This document shows positions 11,792-21,101 of a DNA stretch of 64,000 nucleotides, piece after piece. The stretch spans positions 2,195,501-2,259,500 of the forward strand of contig NZ_CP130831.1 of assembly GCF_030549525.1 (NCBI RefSeq), given 5' to 3'. The notes beneath the pieces were generated by a model that ran no database searches, was not told where the DNA came from, and was given only the letters and a program-made list of their open reading frames with translations. The translations under genes were made by a program, and so were the position numbers. Numbering within the stretch: the stretch's first letter is position 1; each line of letters starts with the position of its first letter. This DNA comes from Stenotrophomonas sp. 704A1 (GTDB lineage Bacteria > Pseudomonadota > Gammaproteobacteria > Xanthomonadales > Xanthomonadaceae).

Positions 11792-12709
11792 GTGGCCACG
11801 GCGACCCTGCTGTTGCCGGCACGCAGCCGCTTCGCGGCGGCTGCGCTGCCTGATGACGTGGCACGGGCCCTGGGCCGCGCTGCGGCGGTGCAGGTCGCAG
11901 CGGGCGAACGCGCGCAGCTGCAGCGCCACTTCACCGTGGCCGCGGCGCAGTGGCCGGTGGCCGCACTGACCCGCCAGCGCGATGCCGGCGACGCTGCCGG
12001 CGCCTGCTGGCTGCGCGCCGATCCGGCCTGCATGGTGCCGGACATGCACGGTGCGCGGATGATGGGGTACGGCGAAACCCTGCGGCCCACGCTGGCCGAT
12101 ACGCTGGCGCTGCTGCCGGCGTTGCAGCCGTTGTTTGCCGATGCCGGGTTCGTGCTCGACGCACCGGATCCTGCGCGCTGGTATCTGCGGCTTCCGATCG
12201 ACCTGGCCCTGCCGGACTTCGACAGTCCGGACGAGGTGCTGGGCGATGACCTGTTCGCGCACCTGCCGGAAGGCGAGGGCGGTCGCCGCTGGCGGGCGCT
12301 GATGACCGAAGCGCAGGTGCTGCTGCACAACCATTCCTGGAACCAGCAGCGTGCCGCACAGGGCCAGCAGCCGATCAATTCGCTGTGGTTCTGGGGTGGC
12401 GGCGTGATGCCGGTCTCGGTCAGTACGCCGCACGCGCAGGTGCGCAGCCGCGACGCGCTGCTGCAGGGACTGGCGCAGGCCGCCGGTGTTGCCGTGGATG
12501 GCGAGCAGGCGGTGGACGCACTGGTTGATCTGCGCCAGCTGCGTTCGCTGCAGCAGCTCGGCAACGATGCGATCCGGCCGCTGCTGGCCGCGCTGAAGCG
12601 TGGCGAGCTGCAGCGGCTGGTGCTGGATTTCGAGGACGGCCTGCAGTTCCAGCTGGACCGCGGCCAGCGCTGGCAGTTCTGGAAGAAGCCGCGCCAGCTT
12701 CACGACTGA
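11792..12709 (+). CDS. rpfE: RpfE-like protein (phosphoglycerate-mutase-related family)
   Basis: A 305-residue protein starting at a GTG four bases after the greA stop. It resembles Xanthomonas RpfE, a gene of the rpf pathogenicity cluster between greA and recJ, which is exactly its place here. It belongs to a group often labelled cofactor-independent phosphoglycerate mutase, but I see none of the metal-binding motifs of that enzyme, so the label is doubtful. Recognisable blocks include LRADPACMVPDMHGARMMGYG, DDLFAHLPEGEGGRRWRAL and the tryptophan-rich INSLWFWGGG. The biochemical role is unknown; rpfE mutants in Xanthomonas alter exopolysaccharide and exoenzyme levels. Confidence 0.82.
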   Translation: MATATLLLPARSRFAAAALPDDVARALGRAAAVQVAAGERAQLQRHFTVAAAQWPVAALTRQRDAGDAAGACWLRADPACMVPDMHGARMMGYGETLRPTLADTLALLPALQPLFADAGFVLDAPDPARWYLRLPIDLALPDFDSPDEVLGDDLFAHLPEGEGGRRWRALMTEAQVLLHNHSWNQQRAAQGQQPINSLWFWGGGVMPVSVSTPHAQVRSRDALLQGLAQAAGVAVDGEQAVDALVDLRQLRSLQQLGNDAIRPLLAALKRGELQRLVLDFEDGLQFQLDRGQRWQFWKKPRQLHD

Positions 12710-12719
12710 GCGGGGTCCG

Positions 12720-12796
12720 ATCCACGCATGGCGTGGATCTACTGGAGCCATCCACGCATGGCGTGGATCTGCTGTAGAGCCGAGCCATGCTCGGCT
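12720..12796. repeat. Three short palindromes between rpfE and a DUF1176 gene
   Basis: Two direct copies of ATCCACGCATGGCGTGGAT (12720-12738 and 12750-12768, 30-bp period) are followed by GTAGAGCCGAGCC-ATGCTCGGCT (12774-12796), a SMAG variant with the GTAG end. They fill the gap between two convergent genes and may serve as shared transcript ends. Confidence 0.75.
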
Positions 12797-12800
12797 CATT

Positions 12801-13832
12801 TCATTTCACCGTGCTGACCACCGTCGGCAGCTGCCAATGGCCGCCCGCCACGCCGCGGCACTGACCCGTGGTGAATTCGCTGCTCTTCACGAAACGCGTG
12901 CCATCCCAGGCCCAGTCGTGGCCGGAAAAGCAGTCGCCGATGCCGCGCCCACGGAAGCGCCCACGCAGCGTGGCGTCATCGCGGTCGAAGTCCTCCGCGT
13001 CGGAGGTCACGAACTGCGCTTGGTACGGCGCCTTGTCCTGCACCACCCAGTAGCCGCTGCTGAAATTGTAGGCACCCATGAAGCAGCGGGTGCTGGCCAG
13101 CACGTGCCCGGCATCCAGCCGCTGGATCTCGATCTCATCCTGCTCGCCCTCGCTCAGGCGCGTGCACTCGTCGGCGTTCGGCAGGCTGGCGATCATCGCC
13201 TTGCGCAGCGCCAGCACCTTGGCCAAGGCCTCATCAGCAGCGCGCGGTGCCGCCAGTCTGCCGCGCACGATCACCGGCACCGGCAGCGCCGCCGGCACGC
13301 TCGCCTCGGCCTTGTCGCCGCGCCGCACCAGCGCGCCGGGCGTGCCCAGCCGGCCCTGCGCCTCGTCCATCTTCAGCAGTACCGCCGTGGCGCCGCTGTC
13401 GGAGATCGGCCAGGCCGTGCCCTTGCCATCAACGATCTGGATCCGTGCCCGGCGGGGCAGGGCGGCGAGCAGGGCGTTGGTCTGCGCCTGCTGCAACAAC
13501 TCTTTGTCCCCGTCGCCGGTGTCGCGCACCGGGCCCAGATCCTTGCCATTCAAGCGCAGGCGCAGTGCTCCGGTCGGCATCGGGCTTTCACCGTCCTCGC
13601 CATTGCGCAGCCGCACGAGCACCTTCGTGCCCGGGCCACCTGCGCGTTCCAGCATCAGGCTGAGCAGGTTGCCCAGGCTTTCCGGGCTGTAACCGGCGGC
13701 GCGGCAGGTGCGGGTGTTGTCGCAGGCCAGGGTCCAGTCGTTGTGCTGGAACGCCACGCCGGCCTTCGGTTCGGGCGTGGCGGCATGGGCGGCCGGGGCC
13801 AGGGCGAGGGCCAGGATCAAGGTGCGGCGCAT
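12801..13832 (-). CDS. Secreted DUF1176 family protein
   Basis: A 343-residue protein with a signal peptide (MRRTLILALALAPAAHAATP, cleavage near residue 18). The mature part has the DUF1176 pattern: an early cysteine pair (WTLACDNTRTCRAAGY), repeated Ser/Gly-rich beta segments, and a C-terminal block EDFDRDDATLRGRFRGRGIGDCF. DUF1176 proteins are periplasmic and of unknown function. The gene is convergent with rpfE and divergent from recJ, and its start lies 106 bp from the recJ start, so the two promoters share this gap. Confidence 0.82.
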   Translation of the reverse strand: MRRTLILALALAPAAHAATPEPKAGVAFQHNDWTLACDNTRTCRAAGYSPESLGNLLSLMLERAGGPGTKVLVRLRNGEDGESPMPTGALRLRLNGKDLGPVRDTGDGDKELLQQAQTNALLAALPRRARIQIVDGKGTAWPISDSGATAVLLKMDEAQGRLGTPGALVRRGDKAEASVPAALPVPVIVRGRLAAPRAADEALAKVLALRKAMIASLPNADECTRLSEGEQDEIEIQRLDAGHVLASTRCFMGAYNFSSGYWVVQDKAPYQAQFVTSDAEDFDRDDATLRGRFRGRGIGDCFSGHDWAWDGTRFVKSSEFTTGQCRGVAGGHWQLPTVVSTVK

Positions 13833-13938
13833 GCGGAGACATCCATTTCGGGGCTGGCAAGCATGGTAGATGTGGCGGTGAATTCCAAATGCCCCGATGG
13901 GGTCGCGCTATCATGGCCGCGTCTTCCGCAACCCGGCG

Positions 13939-15702
13939 ATGCCGATGTCCCTTGCCGCCGATGCTGCGTCGCCCGTGTCCAACAGCCCGATGATCCGCCG
14001 CCGCGAGCCGGTGCAGCCCGGGCCGTGGCCGGATGGCACGCTGCCGCTGCTGGCCCGCCTGTATGCCAGCCGCGGCGCGGGCACGCCGGAACTGGCATTG
14101 CCGCGTCTGGGCAACCTGCACGCACCGGATCTGTTGACTGGCATCGACGCGGCCGTCGACCTGTTGATCGAAGCCATCGCCAATGACAAGCGCATCCTGG
14201 TCGTCGGCGATTTCGACTGCGATGGCGCCACCGCCTGCGCGGTCGGCGTGCGCGGCCTGCGCATGCTCGGCGCGCAGCACGTCTTCCACGCCGTGCCCAA
14301 CCGCATGGTGCACGGCTACGGCCTGTCGCCGTCGCTGGTGGAGGAACTGGCCGCGCTGCAGCCCGACCTGCTGGTGACCGTCGACCACGGCATCGCCTGC
14401 CACGCTGGCGTCAACGCCGCCAAGGCGCGTGGCTGGCAGGTGCTGGTCACCGACCACCACCTGCCCGGCCCGCAGTTGCCGCCGGCCGATGTCATCGTCG
14501 ATCCCAACCTGGAAGGTGACGATTTCCCCAGCAAATCGCTGGCCGGGGTCGGGGTCATCTTCTATGTGCTGATGGCGCTGCGCCGGCGCATGCGCGAGGC
14601 GGGCGTGTTCGCCGATGGCAAGGGCCCGGACCTGACCACCCTGCTGGACCTGGTGGCGGTGGGCACCGTGGCCGATCTGGTGGCGCTGGATGCGAACAAC
14701 CGTGCGCTGGTCAGCGCGGGCCTGCGCCGGCTGCGTGCAGGGCAGGGCTGCGTGGGATTGAAGGCGCTGATCGAAGCCAGCGGACGTGATGCTGCACGGC
14801 TGACCGCCACCGACATCGGCTTCGCACTCGGGCCGCGCCTGAACGCTGCGGGTCGGCTGGAGGACATGGCGCTGGGCATCGCCCTGTTGCTGACCGAAGA
14901 CCCGCGCCAGGCCCGCGACATCGCCCAGACCCTGGAGCAGATCAATTCGGAACGCCGCGCCGTGCAGCAGTCGATGACCGACGACGCCGAGCAGGCGTTG
15001 ACCCGCGTGGTGCTGGACATGGCCGGCCAGCGACCGGTGGCCGCCTGCCTGTTCGACGCCGACTGGCACCCGGGGGTGGTCGGCCTGGTCGCGTCGAAGA
15101 TGAAGGATCGCCTGCATCGCCCGGTGATCGCCTTCGCCCCGGCCGAACCCGGCGCCGACACGCTGCGTGGCTCGGCGCGTTCGATTCCCGGCCTGCACAT
15201 CCGTGACGCACTGGCGCTGGTCGATGCGCGCCACCCGGGACTGATCGAACGCTTCGGTGGCCACGCCATGGCCGCGGGCCTGAGCCTGCGCCTTGATCAC
15301 ATTGATGACTTCAAGGCCGCCTTCGTTGCCGTGGTGCTGGAATTGCTCGACCCGGCGGCACTGCAGCAGCAGGTCCTCAGCGACGGCGAACTGGCCGCCG
15401 ACGAGCTGGATCATCGCCACGCCGATGCCCTGCGCCTGGCCGGGCCGTGGGGCCAGGGCTTCCCCGAACCACTGTTCGACGGCCACTTCGAAGTGGCCAA
15501 CTGGCGCGTGCTGAAGGAGCGCCACCTGAAGCTGGAACTGCGCCTGCCCGGCGTACCCGGCACGATCAACGCGATCCATTTCGGCGGCTGGCACGGCAAT
15601 GCGCCGGGCCGGCACGTGCACCTGGCCTATCGCCTGGCCTGCGATGACTACCGTGGCGGCACCGCGATCCAGCTGATCGTCGAGCACTGCCTCCCCGCCT
15701 AG
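13939..15702 (+). CDS. recJ: Single-stranded-DNA-specific exonuclease RecJ
   Basis: A 5'-3' single-strand exonuclease used in RecF-pathway recombination and mismatch repair. The DHH phosphoesterase motifs are all visible: VVGDFDCDGATACAVG, LVTVDHGIACHAG, VTDHHLPGPQLP, and the DHHA1 part GSARSIPGLHIRDAL with GGHAMAAGL. The length is 587 residues from the ATG at 13939; alternative in-frame ATGs at 13945 and 13990 cannot be excluded. A possible -10 (TATCAT, 13909-13914) lies 25 bases upstream, implying a very short leader. RecJ follows rpfE in the Xanthomonas rpf region, here separated by the DUF1176 gene. Confidence 0.94.
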   Translation: MPMSLAADAASPVSNSPMIRRREPVQPGPWPDGTLPLLARLYASRGAGTPELALPRLGNLHAPDLLTGIDAAVDLLIEAIANDKRILVVGDFDCDGATACAVGVRGLRMLGAQHVFHAVPNRMVHGYGLSPSLVEELAALQPDLLVTVDHGIACHAGVNAAKARGWQVLVTDHHLPGPQLPPADVIVDPNLEGDDFPSKSLAGVGVIFYVLMALRRRMREAGVFADGKGPDLTTLLDLVAVGTVADLVALDANNRALVSAGLRRLRAGQGCVGLKALIEASGRDAARLTATDIGFALGPRLNAAGRLEDMALGIALLLTEDPRQARDIAQTLEQINSERRAVQQSMTDDAEQALTRVVLDMAGQRPVAACLFDADWHPGVVGLVASKMKDRLHRPVIAFAPAEPGADTLRGSARSIPGLHIRDALALVDARHPGLIERFGGHAMAAGLSLRLDHIDDFKAAFVAVVLELLDPAALQQQVLSDGELAADELDHRHADALRLAGPWGQGFPEPLFDGHFEVANWRVLKERHLKLELRLPGVPGTINAIHFGGWHGNAPGRHVHLAYRLACDDYRGGTAIQLIVEHCLPA

Positions 15703-15723
15703 GAGAGGAGCCCGGACACTGCG

Positions 15724-15746
15724 GCAGCGCCGGGCCATGCCCGGCG
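15724..15746. repeat. SMAG-like palindrome after recJ
   Basis: GCAGCGCCGGGCC-ATGCCCGGCG has the SMAG core with GCAG in place of the terminal GTAG. It lies 22 bases after the recJ stop. Confidence 0.7.
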
Positions 15747-15826
15747 GAGTGCTGCAGTGGGGGAGCTGTAACCCCGTTCCGGTTGTCTGTGCGTTCAACG
15801 GTCCACGATCCCACTGGAGTCCGGTC

Positions 15827-18730
15827 ATGGTCTTCGCCCGTTGCTGCACTGTGTTGCTGCTGGCCGTTGTGGCCTGGTCCGCTGGCGCGCAGGTGCCGCC
15901 GATCTCCCGGCCGCAGGCCAGCACGCCGCTGCTGATCGCGCCCGCCGCCGAACAGCCGGTCCAGCTGCAGCGTGCCCGCATCGAAGGCGAGGTGCAGGCC
16001 GGCATCGCCCAGACCCGCATCACCCTGGAGTTCCACAACCCGAACCGGCGCGTGCTGGAGGGTGAGCTGCAGTTCCCGCTGGCCGATGGCCAGCAGATCA
16101 GCGGATTCGCCCTGGACATCGATGGAGAGCTGCGCGAAGCGGTGCCGGTGCCGAAGGACCGCGGCCGCCAGGTGTTCGAGGAGATCGCCCGCCGCGGCGT
16201 CGACCCGGGCCTGCTCGAGCAGACCGCCGGCAACCAGTTCCGCCTGCGCATCTACCCGCTCCCGGCCGCTGGCAGCCGCCGCGTACAGCTGCTGATCCGC
16301 GAGCCGTTGGCCTACGCCGGCCAAGGCTGGCAGTGGACACTGCCGCTGCAGTTTGCCGCGGGGGCGGCTTCGGTTGAGCTGAAGCTGCGGGCACCGGGCG
16401 CGACCACAGCGGGCAGTGCGCCATTCCGCATCAGCGCGGGCCAGCTGCAGTGGCAGGGCAAGGGTGCGCAGCTGCCGAAGCAGCTGCAGTGGAGCCTGCC
16501 CGCAGCACGTCAGGCGCAGGTCCAGGTGGCACCCTGGCAGGATGGGCACTACCTGTTGGCGCAGCTGCCGGTGGCAGTCAGCCGCACGCCGCGCACGCTT
16601 CCCAGCGACATCGGCCTGCTGTGGGATGGCTCCGGGTCCTCCGGTCAGCGCGACCGGGCACGCGAGTTCGCGCTGTTGGATCGCTATTTCGCCGCGATGG
16701 GTAACGGCACGGTGGCATTGACCGTGCTGCGCGATCGCGCCGAACCGGTGCGTCGATTCCGCATCCGCGCAGGCAACTGGAGCGAGCTGCGCGCAGCGCT
16801 GCAGGCCGTGCGCCCGGACGGTGCCAGCGCGCTGGCGCACTGGCAGCCGCACGCAGGCGTGAAGGAATACCTGCTGGTCAGTGATGGCCTGCTGACCTAT
16901 GGGCCGGAACAGCTGCCGGCACTGTCGCCGGAGCAACGCCTGTTCGCGATCAGCAGTGCCGGTGCGCGGACCGATGCGGTGCGCCTGCGCGGCTGGAGCG
17001 AAGCGCATGGCGGGCGCTTCGTGGCGCTCGGCCGCGACATCGACGCCGCTGCGCGTGAGCTGCTGTCGTCGCCGCTGGACGTGCAGGTCGATGCGGGCCG
17101 TGGTGTGCAGGAGCTGGTGATCGATCGTCGCAGCGAGGCCGAAGGCTGGCTGTGGCTGCACGCTCGCCTGGCGGCGGACGGGGTGCCGATGCGGGTGCGC
17201 GTCGGCGGCGGCGAATGGCAGGCGCTGCCCGCCACGCAGAACAGCGACGATGGTGAACTGTTGGCCGGCTTGTGGGCGCAGGCGCGTCTGCAGCAGCTCG
17301 GCGCCGACCGTCGCGGCAACCGCGAGGCGATGCAACGGCTGTCGCAGCAGTTCGGGCTGGTCGGCCCGGATACCTCGTTGATCGTGCTGGAATCCCTGGA
17401 CGACTACCTGCGCTACGCGATCCGGCCGGCCGGCGCGCTGCGCGCCGAGTACGACGCACGCTTCGCGCGGGACGTGGCGGACCGCGATGCGGCCGACCGC
17501 CGACGGCTGGACCAGGTCGTGTCGCAGTGGCAACAACGCCAGCAGTGGTGGAGCCGCAGCTGGCCCAAGGGCATGCCGGTGAAGGCAAAGGCACTGCAGG
17601 TCGCCAGCGCGGAAGGCGATGCCGCAGCACCGATGGCGATGCTCGCCGCACCGGCACCGCCGCCGGCACCGATGGCAATGGCTGCCGAGCAGCGGGCCGA
17701 CGCCAGCGCGGCGCGCGCGCGGCGATCGCCACCGCGGCAGGCGCCGGCGGCGCAGGAGGCGGCGCTGGATGCGCTCTCCATCGAAGCGACCGCGTCCCCG
17801 GCAGCGGCCGCCAACACAGGCCAGCTCGGCATCCAGCTGGCGGCGTGGCAGCCGGATTCGGCCGTCGCCCGGCGCCTGCGCCAAGGCCCGGCGTCGCACC
17901 TGTATGACCGCTACCTGGCCGAACGCGATGCCCACGCCGACAGCAGCGCCTTCTTCCTCGACGTGGCCGACCTGCTGTTGGAGCAGGGCCAGCGTGAACT
18001 GGCGCTGCGGGTGCTGTCGAACCTGGCCGAGATGGACCTGGACAACCGCCACCTGCTGCGCGTGCTCGGCTACCGGCTGATGCAGGCCGACGCCCCGGCA
18101 CTGGCGGTGCCGGTGTTCGAGCAGGTGCTGGCGATGGGCCAGGAGGAACCGCAGAGCTTCCGCGATCTGGGCCTGGCACTGGCAGCGGCCGGCAAGCCGC
18201 AGCAGGCGCTGGCGCCGCTGTATCAGGTGGTGGTGCGGCCGTGGGACAGCCGCTTCGATGGCATTGCCCTGATCGCGCTGGATGAGCTGACCAACCTGGT
18301 TGCCGGCAGCACGTCGCGCCTGGATACCACCGGCATCGACCCGCGCCTGCTGCAGGCGATGCCGCTGGACCTGCGCGTGGTGCTGGCCTGGGATGCCGAC
18401 AACAGCGACATGGACCTGTGGGTGACCGACCCGAATGGCGAGCGCGCCTACTACGGCAACCGCCTGACCTACCAGGGCGGGCAGATGTCGCAGGACTTCA
18501 CCGGCGGCTATGGCCCCGAGCAGTTTTCGCTGCGCAACGCCAAGCCGGGCAAGTACAAGGTGGAGGCGAACTACTTCGGCAGCCGCCAACAGCTGGTTAC
18601 CGGTGCGACGACGCTGATGCTGCGGCTGACCACCCACTGGGGCACGGCCAGGCAGAAAGACCAGATGGTCACGATGCGGCTGAAGGACCGCGCCGAGACG
18701 GTGCTGGTCGGCGAATTCGAGGTCCGGTAG
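15827..18730 (+). CDS. Large exported VIT / von Willebrand A / TPR / DUF2135 protein
   Basis: A 967-residue protein with a signal peptide (MVFARCCTVLLLAVVAWSAGA). Residues about 40-190 are a vault/inter-alpha-trypsin (VIT) domain (RITLEFHNPNRRVLEGELQF...FEEIARRGVDPGLLE). A vWA domain follows with the MIDAS-like DGSGSS near residue 270. A Pro/Ala/Met-rich linker (about residues 600-670) leads to a helical TPR-like part, and the C-terminus is a DUF2135 domain (DADNSDMDLWVTDPNGERAYYG). Start: GGAG eight bases before the ATG at 15827; the upstream frame encodes a SMAG repeat. Such proteins are thought to mediate protein contacts in the periplasm or outside; no specific function is known. Confidence 0.82.
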   Translation: MVFARCCTVLLLAVVAWSAGAQVPPISRPQASTPLLIAPAAEQPVQLQRARIEGEVQAGIAQTRITLEFHNPNRRVLEGELQFPLADGQQISGFALDIDGELREAVPVPKDRGRQVFEEIARRGVDPGLLEQTAGNQFRLRIYPLPAAGSRRVQLLIREPLAYAGQGWQWTLPLQFAAGAASVELKLRAPGATTAGSAPFRISAGQLQWQGKGAQLPKQLQWSLPAARQAQVQVAPWQDGHYLLAQLPVAVSRTPRTLPSDIGLLWDGSGSSGQRDRAREFALLDRYFAAMGNGTVALTVLRDRAEPVRRFRIRAGNWSELRAALQAVRPDGASALAHWQPHAGVKEYLLVSDGLLTYGPEQLPALSPEQRLFAISSAGARTDAVRLRGWSEAHGGRFVALGRDIDAAARELLSSPLDVQVDAGRGVQELVIDRRSEAEGWLWLHARLAADGVPMRVRVGGGEWQALPATQNSDDGELLAGLWAQARLQQLGADRRGNREAMQRLSQQFGLVGPDTSLIVLESLDDYLRYAIRPAGALRAEYDARFARDVADRDAADRRRLDQVVSQWQQRQQWWSRSWPKGMPVKAKALQVASAEGDAAAPMAMLAAPAPPPAPMAMAAEQRADASAARARRSPPRQAPAAQEAALDALSIEATASPAAAANTGQLGIQLAAWQPDSAVARRLRQGPASHLYDRYLAERDAHADSSAFFLDVADLLLEQGQRELALRVLSNLAEMDLDNRHLLRVLGYRLMQADAPALAVPVFEQVLAMGQEEPQSFRDLGLALAAAGKPQQALAPLYQVVVRPWDSRFDGIALIALDELTNLVAGSTSRLDTTGIDPRLLQAMPLDLRVVLAWDADNSDMDLWVTDPNGERAYYGNRLTYQGGQMSQDFTGGYGPEQFSLRNAKPGKYKVEANYFGSRQQLVTGATTLMLRLTTHWGTARQKDQMVTMRLKDRAETVLVGEFEVR

Positions 18731-18749
18731 CGCCGGGCCATGCCCGGCG
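18727..18749. repeat. SMAG palindrome supplying the stop codon of the VIT protein
   Basis: GTAGCGCCGGGCC-ATGCCCGGCG begins inside the last codons of the VIT gene; the TAG of its GTAG end is the stop codon (18728-18730). Confidence 0.8.
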
Positions 18750-18766
18750 GCCGCCGCCGTGATCCC

Positions 18767-18795
18767 CTAGAGCCGCGCCCATGCCCGGCGCATGG
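18767..18795. repeat. Degenerate SMAG-like palindrome inside the acyltransferase 3' end
   Basis: The sequence CTAGAGCCGCGCCC-ATGCCCGGCGCATGG is a diverged palindrome. Read on the minus strand it encodes the last nine residues (AMRRAWARL) and the TAG stop of the acyltransferase. Confidence 0.55.
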
Positions 18796-19990
18796 CAGGA
18801 TCAGCGTGACGCTCACCGCGCCGTTGCGGATCGGCCCTCAGCCCGAACAGGGGGCGCAGCCAGCGCACGCGCCGGATCAGCAGCTCGTGGATCAGCAGGC
18901 AGCCGCCGACAGTCCCGCCCAGCAGCAGGGCCGGTTCGGCCCACGGCCCCAGCTGCAGCGGCTTGAGCCAGAACAGCAGGGCGATGATCAGGCTCTGGTG
19001 CAGCATGTACCAGGGATAGATCGCTTCGGTGCAGTACGGCAGCCAGCGGAACGGGCGGTCGAGGAAGACCCTGCCCCAACCCAGGATGGCCAGCAGCGCG
19101 GTCCAGACGTACAGCGACTGGCTGGTCCGGACCTGCAGGTCCCAGAACGGTTCGGGCCATTGCCGCAGCGCGGAATCGGCCGGCAGCACCTGGCCGAGGA
19201 TGCGCAGGCCCATGTACCAGCCGACCGCAGCCAGGGCCAGCCACAGCGTGATGCGGCGCAGGGCCACCAGCCGTTCCCAGAACACGGGCTCGCGCCCGAG
19301 CAGGTAGCCGGCGAGGAAAACCGTGGCGTACTTCGCATGCTGGTACCAGTCGCCGAGCAGGGCATTGGTGGAGGGATGGATCGGCTCCAGCCAGATCACC
19401 CAGGCCAGCAGCAGCGCGAAAGGAACGCCGATCAGCAGAGCTGTCGATGCGGCAACGCGAGCCATCGCGCGGCGCACCATTGCCGCTCCCAGCACCGGCA
19501 GCAGCAGGGCCAGTGCCAGCGTGTAGGTCCAGAGATAGGCCAGGTACCACAGGTGGTTCCAGGTGATGCCGTACTGCCAGCCGGCGAAGCTGCCCTCCGG
19601 CCATGGCCGCAGCTGCCAGTAGCGCAGCAGGAAATGGCCGAAGCCCGGTGCCACGTGGCCGTTGGCCACCCCTTCGCAGTACGGCTGGATCGGCACGATC
19701 ACGAACATGCCGAACAGCAGCGGCAGCAGCAGCCGCCACGTGCGCAGGCCGGCGAAGCGCAGCAGCCTGCCTTCCGGCCGCATCAGCGCGATGGCGATGC
19801 CTGAGATCAGGAACAGCAGCGACATCCGCCAGCGATTGACGAACACCATCGGCCACTGCAGCCATTCGGCGGTGTGCACGCTCTTGAGGTGGAAGCCCCA
19901 GTCGTCCACGTAGGCCATGGCGGCGTGGTAGAGGATCAGAAGGGCGAAGGCGAGTACCCGCAGGGCATCGATGTCATGGCGTCGGGTCAT
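18767..19990 (-). CDS. Acyltransferase-3 family membrane protein (OpgC/MdoC-like)
   Basis: A 407-residue integral membrane protein with about ten hydrophobic segments. The N-terminus RRHDIDALRVLAFALLILYHAAMAY carries the family Arg and His, and NRWRMSLLFLISGIA matches the second helix. The family transfers acyl or succinyl groups to exported glycans or other surface molecules; similarity in pattern to OpgC suggests periplasmic glucan modification, but the substrate cannot be told from sequence. The ATG at 19990 gives a normal family start. Its C-terminus is encoded by a palindromic repeat, so the natural C-terminus may have been extended. Confidence 0.82.
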   Translation of the reverse strand: MTRRHDIDALRVLAFALLILYHAAMAYVDDWGFHLKSVHTAEWLQWPMVFVNRWRMSLLFLISGIAIALMRPEGRLLRFAGLRTWRLLLPLLFGMFVIVPIQPYCEGVANGHVAPGFGHFLLRYWQLRPWPEGSFAGWQYGITWNHLWYLAYLWTYTLALALLLPVLGAAMVRRAMARVAASTALLIGVPFALLLAWVIWLEPIHPSTNALLGDWYQHAKYATVFLAGYLLGREPVFWERLVALRRITLWLALAAVGWYMGLRILGQVLPADSALRQWPEPFWDLQVRTSQSLYVWTALLAILGWGRVFLDRPFRWLPYCTEAIYPWYMLHQSLIIALLFWLKPLQLGPWAEPALLLGGTVGGCLLIHELLIRRVRWLRPLFGLRADPQRRGERHADPAMRRAWARL

Positions 19991-20153
19991 GGTCGTGGTG
20001 TGCCGGAAAGTCGCTGCACCGTGGCGCGGCCCGGCCCGTGCGGCGACCGCCAGGGGCCGGCCGGAAACCACCGGGTGACCAATGGCGGGCGTGGTGGGAC
20101 CAATGGAGCGGCTACGCTCGGCAGCTTGAGGCAGGCTGGAGCACCGCAACGAG

Positions 20154-21029
20154 ATGGATGCCGCAATGACCCAGGGCCGCCCGCCGCGCTGGCGTACCTC
20201 GACCCGGCTGTTGGTATGGACGGCGATCCTGTCGGCCTCGGCCGTGACCAACGCGTTGGTCGAGGTGATGGATGCCAGTCGCCGCGGCGCCGATCTCGGC
20301 CTGTGGGAGCCGATGATCTGGGAGTTCAGCAGCCTCAGCCTGATCGTGTTGACCCTGCCGCTGCTGTGGTGGGGCTGCGAGCGCTGGCCGCTGCATGCCG
20401 ATACCTGGAAGCGGCGGTTGCCGCTGTACCTGCTGGCCAGCGTGGGCTGGTCGCTGCTGCATGTGGTGGGCATGATGCTGGTGCGGCATCTGGCCTATGC
20501 GTCGCTGGGCTACCGGTACCAGGACGATGCCGGCTGGATCGAGCGCTTGGCCTACGAGTACCTGAAGGATGTGCGCACCTTCGCGATGTTCGTCGCACTG
20601 GAGCATTTCGCCAGCTGGTTCGGCCGGCGCAGGCAGGGTGAGGCAAGCCTGCTGGCCGAGCCCGATATCGGTCCGCCGGTGGAGCCGGTCGAGCGCCCCC
20701 AGCACTTCCTGGTGCGCAAGCTGGGCAAGGAGTTCCTGGTCGCCACCGCGGACGTGGAGTACGCCCAGGCGGCGGGCAACTACGTGAACCTGCGGGTACG
20801 CGGACATGACTATCCGCTGCGGATCACCATGGCCGTGCTCGAGCAGCGGCTGGACCCGGGCCAATTCCTGCGCCCGCACCGCAGCTGGCTGATCAATCGC
20901 AGCCAGTTGCGCTCGATCGAGCCGCTGGACGGCGGCGAGGCCCTGCTGCACATGGCCGACGGGGCGAAGGTGCCCTGCAGCCGGCGCCAGCTGCCGTTGC
21001 TGCGGCAGGCACTGGGTGCGGGGCCCTGA
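20154..21029 (+). CDS. rpfD: Membrane-anchored LytTR regulator RpfD
   Basis: A 291-residue protein with an N-terminal block of three to four membrane helices (about residues 18-40, 52-72, 85-107 and possibly 143-160) and a C-terminal LytTR DNA-binding domain (about residues 185-290: HFLVRKLGKEFLVATADVEYAQAAGNYVNL...FLRPHRSWLINRSQL). There is no receiver domain, so it is a one-component membrane sensor-regulator. Xanthomonas RpfD is a LytTR protein in the same rpf region near prfB, which supports the name. It reads into prfB 72 bases later, and is divergent from the acyltransferase gene, a possible target. Confidence 0.8.
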   Translation: MDAAMTQGRPPRWRTSTRLLVWTAILSASAVTNALVEVMDASRRGADLGLWEPMIWEFSSLSLIVLTLPLLWWGCERWPLHADTWKRRLPLYLLASVGWSLLHVVGMMLVRHLAYASLGYRYQDDAGWIERLAYEYLKDVRTFAMFVALEHFASWFGRRRQGEASLLAEPDIGPPVEPVERPQHFLVRKLGKEFLVATADVEYAQAAGNYVNLRVRGHDYPLRITMAVLEQRLDPGQFLRPHRSWLINRSQLRSIEPLDGGEALLHMADGAKVPCSRRQLPLLRQALGAGP

Positions 21030-21061
21030 ACGCCCCTCATTCCGGGCCCCGCCGGCCTGCG

Positions 21062-21067
21062 CTATCA
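21062..21067 (+). promoter_or_regulatory. Possible -10 element of prfB
   Basis: TATCAT, 35 bases before the prfB ATG, resembles the TATCAT seen before recJ (13909) and downstream of prfB (22246). No convincing -35 is visible, so this is a weak call. Confidence 0.3.
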
Positions 21068-21101
21068 TTGGCAGTCATCTTTTGAATGCATAACCGCCGA
21101 C

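Noticed and set aside
11792..12709. RpfE-like protein as a true phosphoglycerate mutase
   Set aside because: None of the metal-binding or phosphoserine motifs of independent phosphoglycerate mutases can be seen.
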